A stretch of DNA of 64,000 bases from Glycine soja (GCF_004193775.1 NC_041021.1:20180632-20244631); one strand, 5' to 3'. Shown: positions 21,289 to 33,888, counted from the first letter of the stretch. Notes: a model not told the origin generated them from the letters alone. Program-made: numbers and translations.

Positions 21289-21658
21289 TTCTTGGAAAGC
21301 GTATCAGTGAGGACAAAGCATGCTGAAAAGTCTTGTGTTGGTTTGTGGGGACATTCATTGATCCTAAAAGCAATCGAAGCATATTGTAGAGGTCTTAGAA
21401 GGGCTTCCTACCGAGGGTTCTAACCAAAAAGGATGTCGAGTGAAGTATCATCATGTAAAGTATCGTATAGTGTGAGCCTCAAGATGTCGATCGTCAGGGA
21501 TCTTACAAATGGTACCAGAGCAAACCTCTCTCCTAATACAATGTAGTTTGAGGACGAACTAGGAAGAAGCTGGTGGCCATGTAACACCTAAATCTAGTCG
21601 CACCAAAATGAGAGAGATCCATAGGCTGTACAGGTATAAGACTATGTAGTTGAGGATG

Positions 21659-24265
21659 TGTAACATCCCATTTTTCATAAACTAATTTAAAAATGATTGT
21701 TATTTATAAATAAATAGAGTTTTAGAAAAATGATGAAGTTTTTATAATTAAATAAATAAGGAGAAATAACTTTATTAATTAAAATAATGGTTTGAGAGAA
21801 AATAAAAAGGGTATTTTATTTATTCATTTGATAGGAAATAAAATAAAGTTTTTTTATAAAACAAATAAATAGAGTAAATAATAGGCTGAGAGTACCCTAG
21901 ATATAAACAGAGACATCTTAGGTCAGTTTTCAGACTCACGATACATCTTTGCGCTTTCTCTTCCTCTCAAATTCGTTTTCCCTTCTCCCACTCCTAAAAC
22001 CCTCTCTTTTTCCCGTATACACTCAAATCTGTCACAGTAAAATGACAATCCTTGACTTGTTCACCATTGGACCATCGTGATATTTAAACATGAGGTTCGG
22101 AACATATTTACACACAAACCCACCATTGGGATTTTGAGGATAATATCTGTGGTGGAAGAAATGTCCCTCACATTGCTTCATATTGTAACAGTTGGGATTT
22201 TCAGTTAAATATCTCGAGAGGGAGAAATACTCATCGCATGCAGACAGTGGAATGAAGGCTTCAATTTCTTCTTATTCTCTCTAATGCTTGGAAACCCTAG
22301 TAGAACAACCAGAGGAAAAGCTTGAGGAATCACAGGAAACCTCTAGGGATGCCGCTAGGAAAACTTAGAGGTAAGAGATGAGTTTATCGCAACTGGGGTT
22401 AGAGTGAACATGTGTAGGGATCCTTAGAGGATTAAATTGGGGTTTATTTTGGGATGTTTGTTGAATTATAATTTTTCCTTTATGATTATAAATACAATAT
22501 TGATGTCCTGATGCGAATTGGTTGATAAAATGGAGTGCTCTTGGTGTTTTCATTTTTTTATACCTATGATTTTGATTAATTGATTTTGATATAATTGTGT
22601 GAAATTATTTGAGGGGTTTTACTCCCCATGTTGTGATAAACCTTTTGTATAAATTGTTATATTGAGATTATGAAATTGTGCTTCAAATTGTGAGTATGTG
22701 ATAAATTGAACCTGTGATGAATGAGAAATACATGTGTATTGAGATGTGTGTATTGAGTTGTGATCTATGAGCTGTGCAATCACACAATTGTAAGACCCTT
22801 TAAGGGCGATGAGTTTTTGTGCGACGAGTATTGTGATGGGATCTACTGTGGGGACCTGACGAGTTTAATCACAAGCACAACGAGATAAAAATGATTTTGA
22901 GAACAAATGAGGAGTCGTGTGTATTGCATAGGTCATAGGTAAAGTGTATATGATTTATGAGGTGTGATAACATGTTAGATTGGGATTGAGACCGAGTGTA
23001 TGAGATAAATTGAGTGTGTATTGACTTGTAATATATGTGCGCATTGAGAAGTGGTGTGCATTGAGTTGTGAGCTATGAATTGGACAATCACACGACTATA
23101 AGACCATTTAAGGGCGACAAGTTAATGCACAACGAGTATTGTGATGGGAACCACTGAGGGGACCCGACGAGTTTAATCACAAGCACGACGAGATAAAATT
23201 ATTTTGAGAACAATTGAGGAGTCGTATGTTTTGTACAGATCATAGATAGAGTTTATGTGCTAAAATATTTTCTGAGTTGGACCTGAATTAGGAGGGAGAG
23301 GCCCTAACAGACTCTTTGGAGTATAGGCCTTGGGGGTAAATACACCTGGTTTGAGTGCTCCTTTAAGCCTGTGTCGATTCCACATGGTTGGAGCATTCTC
23401 ACAAAACAACATGACCCTGATTGGTCTCCCTATGATTTTACCTAGTGAGAGTGACCTGACTTACTAGTGCGTGGTTTGTCTTGTCATGTACTCCTACGCC
23501 CGACGAGGTTTTTCACTAACATGGTACCACATTGCATATATGATTGAGTCTTAGTGTATCTATTGCATAACACTTGTGTATTGATAGATATTGATTGATT
23601 TAGTGATATTGTGTTTTGATCCTTGAGTACATGAATGATGTGAAAATGAATGAGACGTGTTGTGTTGTGATGTGATGTTATGCAACAAAGTGATGGAATG
23701 ATGTGAGCTATGTTTAAGTAAGTTATATTTCGTTTATATGATATGTATATTTACATATTGTTTTGTTTCTCTCTATTAGCTAGGAATGTGATAACTCACT
23801 CCCCGTGTGCTATTTGTGTTTGGATCCTATGATGATTTCGAACCTTGTGTTTGTGGGAGCAGATGGTTAGGTGGATGACTATGCAGAACCTCATGCTAGA
23901 GGACACAAGAACACAATGCTCTAATAGGATGTGACATTGGGGTATAGGTTTCTATATTTATTGCATGAAGTCTTGGACGACCTTGTTTTGAGCCGAGATG
24001 ATTGAACACAATGCTCTAATAGGATGTGACATTGGGGTATAGGTTTCTATATTTATTGCATGAAGTCTTGGACGACCTTGTTTTGAGCCGAGATGATTTA
24101 TTATTTATTTGGACAAGTTTTATTATGATGCTAGAAAAGTGAATGTGAGCCTTTTACCCTTTTGAAAGGCTTGTATTTAAATGTGTTTTAAAAACTTTTA
24201 ATTAATTCTAATTTCTTATTCTTTTTATTATTAGTACATATATGTGAGGGGTAGAGGGCATCACA
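21659..24265 (+). repeat. Tekay-like gypsy solo LTR, 2607 bp
   Basis: Begins TGTAACATCCC and ends GGGCATCACA; flanked by GGATG on both sides (21654-21658 and 24266-24270), inside the 3' LTR of Cassandra. It has no internal region. It holds two diverged copies (about 22775-22945 and 23075-23245) of a block with GACGAGTTTAATCACAAGC, and a perfect-looking 95-bp tandem duplication at 23909-24098. Confidence 0.88.
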
Positions 24266-24551
24266 GGATGACTTAAAGGAATTAATTAGTACTACCTATA
24301 CCAACAAGATTCATCTACTTTTTGAAGTGAGGACAAAGTACACTGAAAAGTCTGATGTTGGTTTGTGGGGATAGTCATTAATATTGAAAGCAGACGAAGA
24401 AAATTGTAGAGGTCTTAGAAAGGGCTACCTATGGAAGATTCTGACCAGTGGAAGGTTTTGACCAACAAAGATGTTGAGTGAAGTGTCACCGCATGAAGTA
24501 CGATAGAGTGCGAGCTGCCAAGAAGTCGAAAATCGGGAATGTTATAGAGTT

Positions 24552-24698
24552 AAATTACATGGCCGCTTAGTGCACGGTGGAATTTTGCTACAGATGGAAT
24601 TTTTGTTAAAGCAGTTTCCAAATTTTTGCCAACTAACTAAATAAATTATTTACACTAAAAGAAAAATATGACTAACAAGAAACTTATACAACTAATAT
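24552..24698 (-). mobile_element. Host LTR segment before SIRE-like insertion
   Basis: 147 bp of AT-rich noncoding DNA ending in the target-site copy AATAT (24694-24698). It is continuous with 33889-34028 when the SIRE-like element is removed. Confidence 0.5.
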
Positions 24699-25787
24699 TG
24701 TTAGACAAGTGGCCTTAGATATCTTAAGAAGAGGGGTTGAATTAAGATATCTCAAACTATTTCCCCAATTAAAATTCTATTTTAATTTCAATGCAAGTTA
24801 CAAGTTCCCTTAAAAATGAACTCTTAAATAATGATTCAAATAAAACAATTTGAATATAAATGCAAAGCAATAATAAATAAAAGAGTTTAAGGGAAGAGAA
24901 ACTGCAAACTCAGATTTATATTGGTTCGGCCACACCCTTGTGCCTACGTCCAGTCCCCAAGCAACCCGCTTGAGAGTTTCACTATCTTGTAAAATCCCTT
25001 TACAAATTTTGAACACACAAGGACAATCCTTCCTTTGTGTTTAGATTTCTTTACAACAAGAGACCCTCGGTCTCTCAATCCCTTTTGAGAATTTAGAAAG
25101 AAGAGAAGAATAAATCTCTCTTGAAAGAGATAAATTGTACAATTTGAGCACTCAATTAATTCCTTATTGAATAGCAAGTGTATTGGCCAAGGAATTCTTA
25201 AGAGGATGAAATGTTTTTGCTCTTTGAGAGAATAATACTTTTTGTTATGACAAACTCTGAGCAAATTCGTGTTCCAAGTCACATATAAATAGACCTTTGG
25301 TGGCCATGTAAAAACCATTTGAAAAGATATGACTCTTGGAACTAATTTTCTGAAAATCTCCTCTGGTAATCGATTATAGGATATGTGTAATCGATTACAG
25401 GCTTTAAAATTTGAATTAAAACGTTTATTAACTACTGGTAATCGATTACCAATAATGTGTAATCGATTACACAGTCTAAAATTTGAATTCAAATTTTTAA
25501 TAGCTGTTGTAAACCATTTTGGCCACTGGTAATCGATTACATCCTCTGGTAATCGATTACCAGAGAGTAAATCTCTTTAAAAAAGACTTTTTATCTTAAA
25601 TTTCTTGGCCAAACCTTTTGCTATTTCAATTAGGAATTCCCTTCCTAAAATACTAGAGATCTTCTTGATGTTGTATCTTGTATTCTTGAATCATTGTCTT
25701 GAATTAAACTTGAGAAGCGCATTTTCATCAAATCATCACGATCATCATCAAAACATCAAAGACAAAGTCAAAGTCTTTGCTTCTACA
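24699..25787 (-). repeat. SIRE-like 3' LTR
   Basis: Plus-strand text runs from TGTTAGACAAGTGGCC to CTTTGCTTCTACA. It holds six GTAATCGATTA-type palindromes between about 25366 and 25562 and, on the minus strand downstream of them, a TATA-like TATTTATATG near 25283-25292. A short block with TGGTAATCGATTACATCCTC is absent from the other LTR. Confidence 0.92.
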
Positions 25788-25811
25788 ATCTCCCCTTTTT
25801 GATGATGACAA
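25788..25811 (-). other. Polypurine tract of the SIRE-like element
   Basis: Plus-strand ATCTCCCCTTTTTGATGATG adjoins the 3' LTR; on the minus strand it is purine-rich (AAAAAGGGGAGAT). Confidence 0.8.
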
Positions 25812-26248
25812 TTTAATTCCTGAAATCAAGATACAAGTAATGTAGATGCATGATATATTGCGTTCACTCATTTCATACTCCCCCTATGTTTTGGAATTGA
25901 TGATCACTTGATTTCTAAGCTTCTATACCACCTCATTTCTCTCCCCCTTTGGCAACATCAAAAGACAAAGTGCGTGGTAATAACAATACAATAGCATTCG
26001 TATAATTCAATATAACACGAAAAAACTAAGACCAAAAATAATCCAAACAGTCATAAGTTAACTAAATAATCCAAATATTCATAAGGTAAATAAATAATCC
26101 AAACATTCATAAGTCAAACCATATTTAATCCTAAGCATAAAAGACTAAAGTCCAAATACCAAAAGATAACTAAAGTGCAGAAAATAATAGCCTAAAGATC
26201 ATAGCCAAATACACGGCTTATAAGAAAAAGAGAATTATAAACTAAACA

Positions 26249-27385
26249 CTAAGAAGGTGGTGGTGGTGGTGGAAGAATGAAGCTCTGACGAATATATCCC
26301 ACATCTTCTTCAAGCTGTGTGAGACGGATATTCATTCCTGCAAAGCGATTATCCAATGAATCAAAATGTTCACCAACATAAGAGCGAAGACCCCGTAACT
26401 CTGAAAGAACTTCAGTCATAAGGGCTGAATCATCTCGCTGAGGAGGAGGAGAAGGAGTGCACTCATCTTGTGGAGGAAGTGCATCTTTCTTCAGCCATTA
26501 ACCATTACGATCCTTACGGTAACCAAAAGAAGTGACAGCACCAGCACCTATAGCAAAGGAACACTTGACTTGAACAAAAGGTTCATCATCAAGAGGAATT
26601 TGAAAATGACGGAGAAAGAGAGTGACCAATTGAGGGTAAGGGAGAGGTGCATTGGCCCGTAATGCCTTATGCATTCGGTACCGAACCAAGTGAGCCCAGT
26701 TGATCTGACGACCAGTAAGGAAAGCCCACATCAAGATCAAGTCCTCCTCAGAGGCTTGAGCCAAATTTGAAGACCGGGGAAGCAAAATGCTAACAATAAT
26801 ATAGTGCATGATGCAATTATCAAATGTCAATGATCCGGCCAGCAATCTACCGGTCATTTCAGCCTGGTCATTACAAACCATACGGCGAGCATCATGACTA
26901 GAATAATCAAATTTCCAATCATCAACAATGGTGCCCTCAAAAGGTGCACCTTGACTGGGTAATTTTGTCAACGAAAAGAACAAAGATTGATCAATGATCA
27001 TAGAAATACCATGCACCTCAGAAGAAATAATACCATCCTGAATTTTTAAATTGTTGCAGAAGACTTTAACAAGTTCAGGATAGTAAGGCAATTTTAAAGA
27101 CATGAAATCAATCCATCCAGAGTTTTGAAACACTTGATAACAGTCAAATGTCTCATCATTAAAGAAATCTATGTCTAGGTGCTTAGGGTCTAGAATGATC
27201 CTAGAAGAAAATTGAGAAAGGTACCGTAGACGTTGATCATCAGAAGAAAACAGAGTGGATGATCTTGGAGATGATAAGGAAGTATGAATAGGTGTTGTGG
27301 GTGCTTCAGATGATCCGTGGCGGCGATGGCCAGCAGCAGCGGTGGTGGAGGATGATCCCTTTCGCTTCTTCGACGATTCTGCCAT
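26249..27385 (-). pseudogene. Downstream ORF of SIRE-like element, plant transposon-associated family, one nonsense
   Basis: Starts at ATG 27385-27383 (MAESSKKRKGSSST, a basic, Ser-rich N-terminus) and runs 295 codons to TAA 26500-26498. The same frame continues another 82 codons, through a heptad-like segment (FDSLDNRFAGMNIRLTQLEE), to a proline run and TAG 26251-26249, so the original protein was about 378 residues. The central part (YYPELVKVFCNNLKI, LTKLPSQGAPFEG, LLAGSLTFDNCIMHYIIVSIL, LILMWAFLTGRQINWAHLV) resembles the 'putative plant transposon protein' family, as does the ORF at 9741 in the gypsy element. It sits in the env-like position but I see no signal peptide or membrane segment. 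Function unknown. Confidence 0.7.
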
Positions 27386-27566
27386 TTGATGAAGTTTTAG
27401 GGAATTTCAATCGGTGGAATCGAAAGAGGAGTGAAAATGAGGAAGATTGGGCTTTGCGGGACGTGTTTTGGTGAAGAATTGAGGAAGATATGAGGGTTTG
27501 AAGATTAGGGATGAAGGGGGCACGAAGAAGAGATGGTGGCTGCGCAGCGTGACTGGTTCTCGTAGG

Positions 27567-27722
27567 TATTTATAGAGGAGGACAAGATGTAATCGATTAC
27601 AAGATTTGGTAATTGATTACAGGAGTAGTAAGCCTTCTGGTAATCGATTACAGGCTGTTGTAATCGATTACAAGCTGTATGTTCTTGGGTAATCAATTAC
27701 ACTGAATGGTAATTGATTACCG
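27567..27722 (-). promoter_or_regulatory. Internal promoter of the SIRE downstream ORF
   Basis: On the minus strand CTATAAATA (27567-27575) lies about 180 bp before the ORF ATG at 27385. Just upstream (27589-27721) are six palindromes of the type GGTAATCGATTACC, two of them with a T-for-C change (TAATTGATTA) and one TAATCAATTA. The same palindromes mark the U3 of this element's LTRs. The leader between TATA and ATG has no long competing frame. Promoter activity is inferred, not shown. Confidence 0.65.
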
Positions 27723-27952
27723 GAGCATAAACTAGGCTAGTTCCTCTAAAAATTACCTATGTCTATGCTAAATACATCTAACACTATCAATCATCACTAC
27801 TAATGTATTTAATTCAATCATTCAAACATCAAACACACAATAATGCATCAAGCCATCATAATAACATGAATTTAAACAAAATCAAGCAAAGTAACATACT
27901 TAACATGAACAATCAATAATAAAAAAAAATATATAATTCAATCAATCAATCC

Positions 27953-29512
27953 TTATTTATCCAAATCACTAACATCTAAGAGGCCTAATTCTCTTCTAAT
28001 AGAGAAGAATGTTTCTTTGGGGAGAGGTTTTGTGAAGATATCAGCAAGTTGATTCTTTGTATCAACAAACTCTAACACACAATCTCCCTTTAGAACATGA
28101 TCTCTTAGAAAATGGTGCCTAATTTCTATATGTTTAGTTCTAGAATGTTGAACTGGATTTTTGGAAAGATTAATTGTGCTTGTATTATCACATTTAATAG
28201 GTATATGGTCAAGAAGGATTCCATAGTCAGAAAGTTGTTGCTTTATCCATAAGATTTATGCACAACAACTGTCGGCAGAAATATATTCCACTTCTGCAGT
28301 GGATAAAGCAACACTATTTTGTTTCTTACTATGCCAAGAAACTAGAGCAGATCCAATGAACTGACAAGTTCCACTTGTGCTCTTTCTATCTGTTTTAGAA
28401 CCGGCAAAGCCTGAATCAGAATATCCAATTAAGGTGCATGTGGAATTTCTAGGATACCATAAACCTATATTCATAGTGCCTACTAAATATCTTATGATTC
28501 TTTTAACAACACTAAGATGTGATTGTTTAAGATTTGATTGAAATCTAGCACACATACACACACTAAACATTATATCAGGTCTGCTAGCAGATAAATAAAG
28601 AAGTGATCCGATCATACCTCGATATTGCTTAACATCTATTGATTGACCGATTTCATCTTTATCTAAATAGCAAGAAGTGCTCATTGGTGTAGCCATGTGC
28701 TTAGCATTTTCCATGCCGAATTTGTGGATTAACTCTTTGCAGTACTTGGATTGATTGACAAATATACCATCCTTGGTTTGTTTAATTTGCAATCCAAGAA
28801 AGAAATTAAGTTCTCCCATCATTGACATTTCAAACTCACTTTGCATGTCATGAGAGAATTCCTTGCACAATAATTCATTAGTGGATCCAAAAATAATATC
28901 ATCAACATAAATTTGAACTAATAAAATATCATGTGATTTTCTCTTTATGAAAAGAGTAGTATATACTTTTCCTCTAGAGAAGCCCTTTTCTAAAAGGAAC
29001 TTACTTAGACACTCATACCAAGCCCTAGGGGCTTGTTTCAAGCCATATAAAGCCTTTTTCAATTTATAGACATGAGTTGGCTTATTCGATATTTTAAAAC
29101 CTAGTGGTTGTTCAACATATACTTCTTCTTGAATTAAGCCATTTAGAAAAGCACTTTTAACATCCATTTGATAAAGCTTAAAATTCATTATGGATGCATA
29201 AGCTAAGAGCATTCTAATGGCTTCTAATCTAGCAACTGGAGCATATGTTTCTTCATAATCTATACCTTCTTCTTGATTCTATCCTTTTGAAATTAATCTA
29301 GCCTTATTTCTATTGATTATGCCATGTTCATCTAACTTATTTCTAAATACCCATTTTGTTCCTATGATGGGATAGTTTTTAGGTTTCTCAACAAGTTCCC
29401 ACACATTGTTTCTTTCAAACTCATTTAGTTCTTCTTGCATAGCAATTATCCAATGATCATCTATTATGGCTTTTTTTATATTTTTAGGTTCAATCATAGA
29501 TAGAAAAGCCAT
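27953..29512 (-). pseudogene. pol: Copia reverse transcriptase and RNase H
   Basis: From NNVWELVEKPKNYPIIGTKW through [21 protein letters not shown] and the catalytic YVDD (codons at 28898-28909) to the RNase H ([31 protein letters not shown]). TAA at 28258-28256 interrupts the RNase H where relatives have Gln (CCA-stop-ILWIKQQL); the frame continues to the natural stop at 27955-27953 (LGLLDVSDLDK). Another stop lies near 29281 ([16 protein letters not shown]). The domain is complete in length but cannot be made as one protein. Confidence 0.9.
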
Positions 29513-29547
29513 ATTAATTCATAATTCTTTAAGAGAATGTCTAGTTG

Positions 29548-31007
29548 TTACCCCTTTTGAGATATCACCAATAATGTTGTCAAAGAGATGATCTTTTGAG
29601 GCTTTCCATTCTTTTGGAAGTTCATCATTTGATTTGGCTTCTTCTGGAGGATCTTCATTGCTTCCTTTCCCTTTTCCTTTAGAATTTGTTCTAAAGATTC
29701 TGCAATATCATCTAGTATATTCTTTCTTGACAAAATAGCATTAGATTCATCAAAAGAAACATGAATGGATTCTTCAATACTCATAGTTCTTTTGTTATAT
29801 ATTCTATATGCTTTACTTTGCAATGAATATTCAAGAAAGATGCCTTCATCAGATTTTGCATCAAATTTTCCTAGATTATCTTTACCATTATTAAGCACAA
29901 AACATTTGCAACCAAAAACATGAAGATGTGAAATATTAGGTTTTCTACCATTATATAACTCATATGGAGTTTTCTTTAATATGGGTCTTATTAAGGCCCT
30001 ATTCATGATGTAACATGCAGTATTGATGGCTTCAGCCCAAAAATATTTTGGAAGAGAAGTATAATTTAATAAAGTTCAAGCAATTTCTTCCAATGACCTA
30101 TTTTTCCTCTCAACAACTCAATTTTGTTGAGGGGTTCTTGGTGCAGAAAAATTATGCTCAATACCATGTTCATCACAAAATAATTCAAAATCTTTGTTTT
30201 GAAATTCACCCCCATGATCACTTCTAATAGATGCAATCTTAAGATTTTTCTTGTTTTGTATAACTTTAGCAAGTTTCCTAAATGCTTGGAATGCATCACT
30301 TTTTTGAGTAATGAATAATGTCCATGTATATCTAGAGAAATCATCAACTATGACAAGAGCATAGTAATTTCCTCCAAACTCATAGTTCTAGAAGGACCAA
30401 ATAAATCCATATGCAATAATTGTAAGGGTTGAGTAGTTGAAACAATATTTTTGGGTTTGAATGAGACTCTAGTTTGTTTTCCCTTTTGACATGCACCACA
30501 TAGTCTATCTTTTTCAAATTTTAATTTAGGCAAACCAACAACTAAATCTTTTGAAATTAATTTATTTAACTGATCCATGTTTATGTGAGCAATTCTTTTA
30601 TGCCATAACCATGAATCATCATCTTTGCTAAGAAAACAATGATTGTTATCTAGTTTTAGACTTAAATCTATCATATATACATTGTTGACTCTATATCCTA
30701 CATGCTTTATATTGGTGTCATGCTTATGTTCTATAAGAGATTTTTGAGAATCAAATGATACTAGATAGCCTTTGTCACATAATTGACTAACACTAAGTAG
30801 GCTGTGCTTAAGACCTTCAACAAGTAGAACATTTTCAATGGAGTTTGAAGAATTTGTACCTATTTTACCAACTCCAAGGATTCTACCTTTGTTGTTGTCA
30901 CCATAAGTTACATGCCCGCTTTTCTTGGGAGAGATATGTGTGAACTTTGATGCATCTCCCGTCATATGTTTTGAACATCCGCTATCTATGTACCATTTCT
31001 TCCTCAA
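29548..31007 (-). pseudogene. pol: Copia protease and integrase
   Basis: Protease active site YIDSGCSKHMTGD near the start (30990-30950), then the pre-integrase zinc region (LWHKRIAHINMDQLNKLI, CGACQKGKQ) and integrase (LLHMDLFGPSRT; later PRTPQQN-stop-VVERKNRS, ILKKTPYELYNGRKPNISHL, HVFGCKCFV). There are frame breaks near 30348 and stops near 30118 and 30076-30078, the latter where relatives have Arg. Decayed. Confidence 0.88.
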
Positions 31008-31021
31008 AGATACCTACATGA

Positions 31022-32769
31022 TCAAGTTTTTGACTTAGGTACCCAAACTTTATTGGGTCCTTGTGTGTTGGTGTAGACTGAAGATCCTTTTGGGACCCAT
31101 ATCATTTTAATGTTGTTGTAGTTTTTCTTAAAATAAAATGTAGATGTGTCATGCCCTTTTCTTCCACAATAAAAACAAATGATATAACTAGAATTATATT
31201 TTTGTGTGGAAGCAAAGAGGTTTTTATGAAATTTTTGTTGTTTTTCAGGTTTATATCCTATTACAGCCTTATTAGAGACACATCTTTGTTTTCCTAATAT
31301 GACATCTAAATTATTTTTACTAATAGAAAATTTTGCAAGTGAGTTTTTCAAATCTTTAATTTCATTTTTATATTTGCTACAACAACTACAAGAATCAGAT
31401 ATTTTCTTGTCAGAAATAGTAGAGATATAAAATTTTTCATTTGATTTAGAAATTGAAACTTCAGTTCTAAGATGATCTAATTCTTTATTTAATTTTGAAA
31501 TTTCATTTTCCAAATCTGAAATTGTTTTCTTAGAAGATGAAACTAACTTTGCAAGTTTGATTGACTCTTTATGCAAATCAGCAAATGCATCTTGTAATTC
31601 ATCAAAAGAAATGGATAAGTTATTTGAAGATGTTACCTCTCCATCGCTTTCATAACTTTTAGCCATTAGACAGAGGTTTATCTCTTCATTTTCTGAATCT
31701 TCAGAAGATTCCATATCATTGTCATCCCATGTGATGTAAGCTTTCTTCATTTTCTTTTCACTAAAATTTTTCTTTTCAGATTTCTCCATCTTTTTGTTGA
31801 AGATAGGACAATCAACCCTTAGATGTCCAGGTTGATTGCATTCAAAGCATTTTAGAGTAGAAGATGAAACTTCTATCCTTCTTTTAGATTTAAAATTTGT
31901 TCGCCTTTGACTTCCTTTGATTTTCAGAAACTTGTTGAACCTTTTTACAAAAAGGCTAAGATCATCATCTTCATCTAGATCAATTTCCTTATCACTTTCT
32001 TCTTAGATTGAAGATGAGGCTTTAAGAGAAATTCCCTTCTTTTTCTTGTCATTTTCTTCATGTTGATTTAATCTCAACAATTCCATTTCGTGTTCCTGTA
32101 ACTTTCCAAACAGAGTAGCAAGAGTCATGTTAGATAAATCTCTTGATTCAATAATGGTTGTTACTTTAGGTTGCCATTCTCTGCTTAAACATCTTAATAC
32201 TTTGTTTATGAGATCTTCATTTTGAAAATCTTTCCCTAAAGCTGCAAGATGATTTACTATATGTGTGAACCTCTTTTGCATGTCTTGTATGCTTTCATTT
32301 GCTTTCATCCTAAATAGTTCATATTCATGAGTTAATGTGTTTATCCTAGATCTTTAAACATCTGTTGTGCCTTCATGTGTTACTTGTAGAGTGTCCCACA
32401 TTTCATTAGCAATCTTACAATTTGAAACCCTAAAATATTCATCCATTCCCAGGGCAGATGTAATTATGTTTTTGGCTTTTAAATTATATTGTACTCGTCA
32501 TCTATCTTCTTCAGACCATCTATATCTAGGTTTTTCTATTGTTGTGCTTCCACTTGTTGTGCTTCCACTTGTTGTACTTCCATCTATTGTGATTCTTTCT
32601 ATTGTGGTGGGTATATAAGGTCCTATTTCTATGGCTTCCCAAATGTTTAAGTCTATTGCCTCATTGAAAATTTGCATTCGGGTTTTCCAGTAGTGGTAAC
32701 CCTCTCCATTAAAGATTGAGGTCTATTGATTGAATTTCCTTCTGGAAATAAGAAGTTTGCTGAGGCCAT
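31022..32769 (-). pseudogene. gag: Copia gag (UBN2-type) of the SIRE-like element
   Basis: ATG at 32769-32767 (MASANFLFPEGNSINRP). A one-base frameshift near 32710 leads to EGYHYWKTRMQ. Stops near 32500-32498 (TGA where the related copy at 63362 has AGA) and 32356-32354 follow. The core ESIQDMQKRFTHIVNHLAALG to LATLFGKLQEHEMELLRLNQ is clear at 32308-32003. Downstream, a Ser/Lys-rich coiled coil precedes the zinc knuckle CFYCGRKGHDTSTF, in which the last Cys is replaced by Phe. Nonfunctional. Confidence 0.85.
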
Positions 32770-32799
32770 TATTCTTGAAGCTTCTAAACTTTATACAAG

Positions 32800-32817
32800 A
32801 ATGAAGCTCTCATACCA
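32800..32817 (-). other. Primer-binding site of SIRE-like element
   Basis: On the minus strand TGGTATGAGAGCTTC lies two bases from the 5' LTR. It resembles the initiator tRNA-Met PBS (TGGTATCAGAGC) with one mismatch. Confidence 0.75.
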
Positions 32818-32819
32818 CT

Positions 32820-33888
32820 TTTTAGATAAGTGGCCTCAGATATCTTAAGAAGGGGGGTTGAATTAAGATATCTCAAACTATTTCCCCAATTAAAATTCTA
32901 TTTTAATTTCAATGCAAGTTACAAGTTTCCTTAAAAATGAACTCTTAAATAATGATTCAAATAAAAAAATCTGAATATAAATGCAAAGCAATAATAAATA
33001 AAAGAGTTTAAGGGAAGAGAAAGTGCAAACTCAGATTTATACTGGTTCGGCCACACCCTTGTGCCTACGTCCAGTCCCCAAGCAACCCGCTTGAGAGTTT
33101 AACTATCTTGTAAAATCCCTTTACAAGTTTTGAACACACAAGGACAATCCTTCCTTTGTGTTCAGATTTCTTTACAACAAGAGACCCTCGGTCTCTCAAT
33201 CCCTTTTGAGAATTTAGAAAGAAGAAAATAATAAATATCTCTTTAAAGAGATAGATTGTACAATCTGAGCACTCAATTAATTCCTTATTGAATAGCAAGT
33301 GTATTGGCCAAGGAATTCTTAATAGGATAAAATGTTTTTGCTCTTTGAGAGAATAAGACTTTTTGTTATGACAAACTCTGAGCAAATTCGTGTTCCTAGT
33401 CACATATAAATAGACCTTTGGTGGTCATGTAAAAACCATTTGAAAAGATATGACTCTTGGAACTAATTTTCTGAAAATCTCCTCTGGTAATCGATTACAG
33501 GATATGTGTAATCGATTACAGGTTTTAAAATTTGAATTAAAACGTTTATTAACTGCTGGTAATCGGTTACCAATAATGTGTAATCGATTACACAGTCTAA
33601 AATTTGAATTCAAATTTTTAATAGCTGTTGTAAACCATTTTGGCCACTGGTAATCGATTACCAGAGAGTAAATCTCTTTAAAAAAGACTTTTTAACTTAA
33701 ATTTATTGGCCAAACCTTTTGCTATTTCAATTAGGAATTCCCTTCCTAAAATACTTGAGATCTTCTTGATGTTGTATCTTGTATTCTTGAATCATTGTCT
33801 TGAATTAAACTTGAGAAGCGAATTTTCATCAAATCATCACGATCATCATCAAAACATCAAAGACAAAGTCAAAGTCTTTGCTTCTACA
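32820..33888 (-). repeat. SIRE-like 5' LTR
   Basis: Collinear with 24699-25787, a few per cent diverged by eye and about 20 bp shorter. The terminal TG of the plus-strand text reads TT, so one end is mutated. TAATCGATTA palindromes occur at about 33487-33660. Confidence 0.9.

Larger units (their letters stand above)
21071..24546 (+). mobile_element. Cassandra TRIM retrotransposon, split by a solo LTR
   Basis: The 5' LTR 21071-21507 starts TGTAATACCCC and ends TCTTACA. A PBS TGGTACCAGAGC (21510-21521) and only about 70 bp of noncoding internal DNA follow, then a purine-rich AGGAAGAAGCTGGTGG. The 3' LTR starts at 21580 (TGTAACACC), is interrupted at 21658, resumes at 24271 and ends near 24546. 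A short duplication GAGT flanks it (21067-21070, 24547-24550). The 5' LTR contains a 5S rRNA-like segment, the defining trait of Cassandra. It has no coding capacity. Confidence 0.85.
24699..33888 (-). mobile_element. SIRE-like Ty1-copia retrotransposon, full length, defective
   Basis: LTRs at 24699-25787 and 32820-33888 and the duplication AATAT (24694-24698, 33889-33893) bound a 9190-bp element. On the minus strand the order is 5' LTR, PBS, gag, protease, integrase, RT, RNase H, a separate downstream ORF, PPT and 3' LTR, which is the copia order plus the extra ORF typical of the SIRE/Maximus lineage. Many nonsense codons and frameshifts show that it is inactive. Confidence 0.93.

Noticed and set aside
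24910..25802. 182-codon minus ORF and similar ORFs in copia LTRs as genes
   Set aside because: They lie wholly inside LTRs and recur in the other LTR copy with different breaks.
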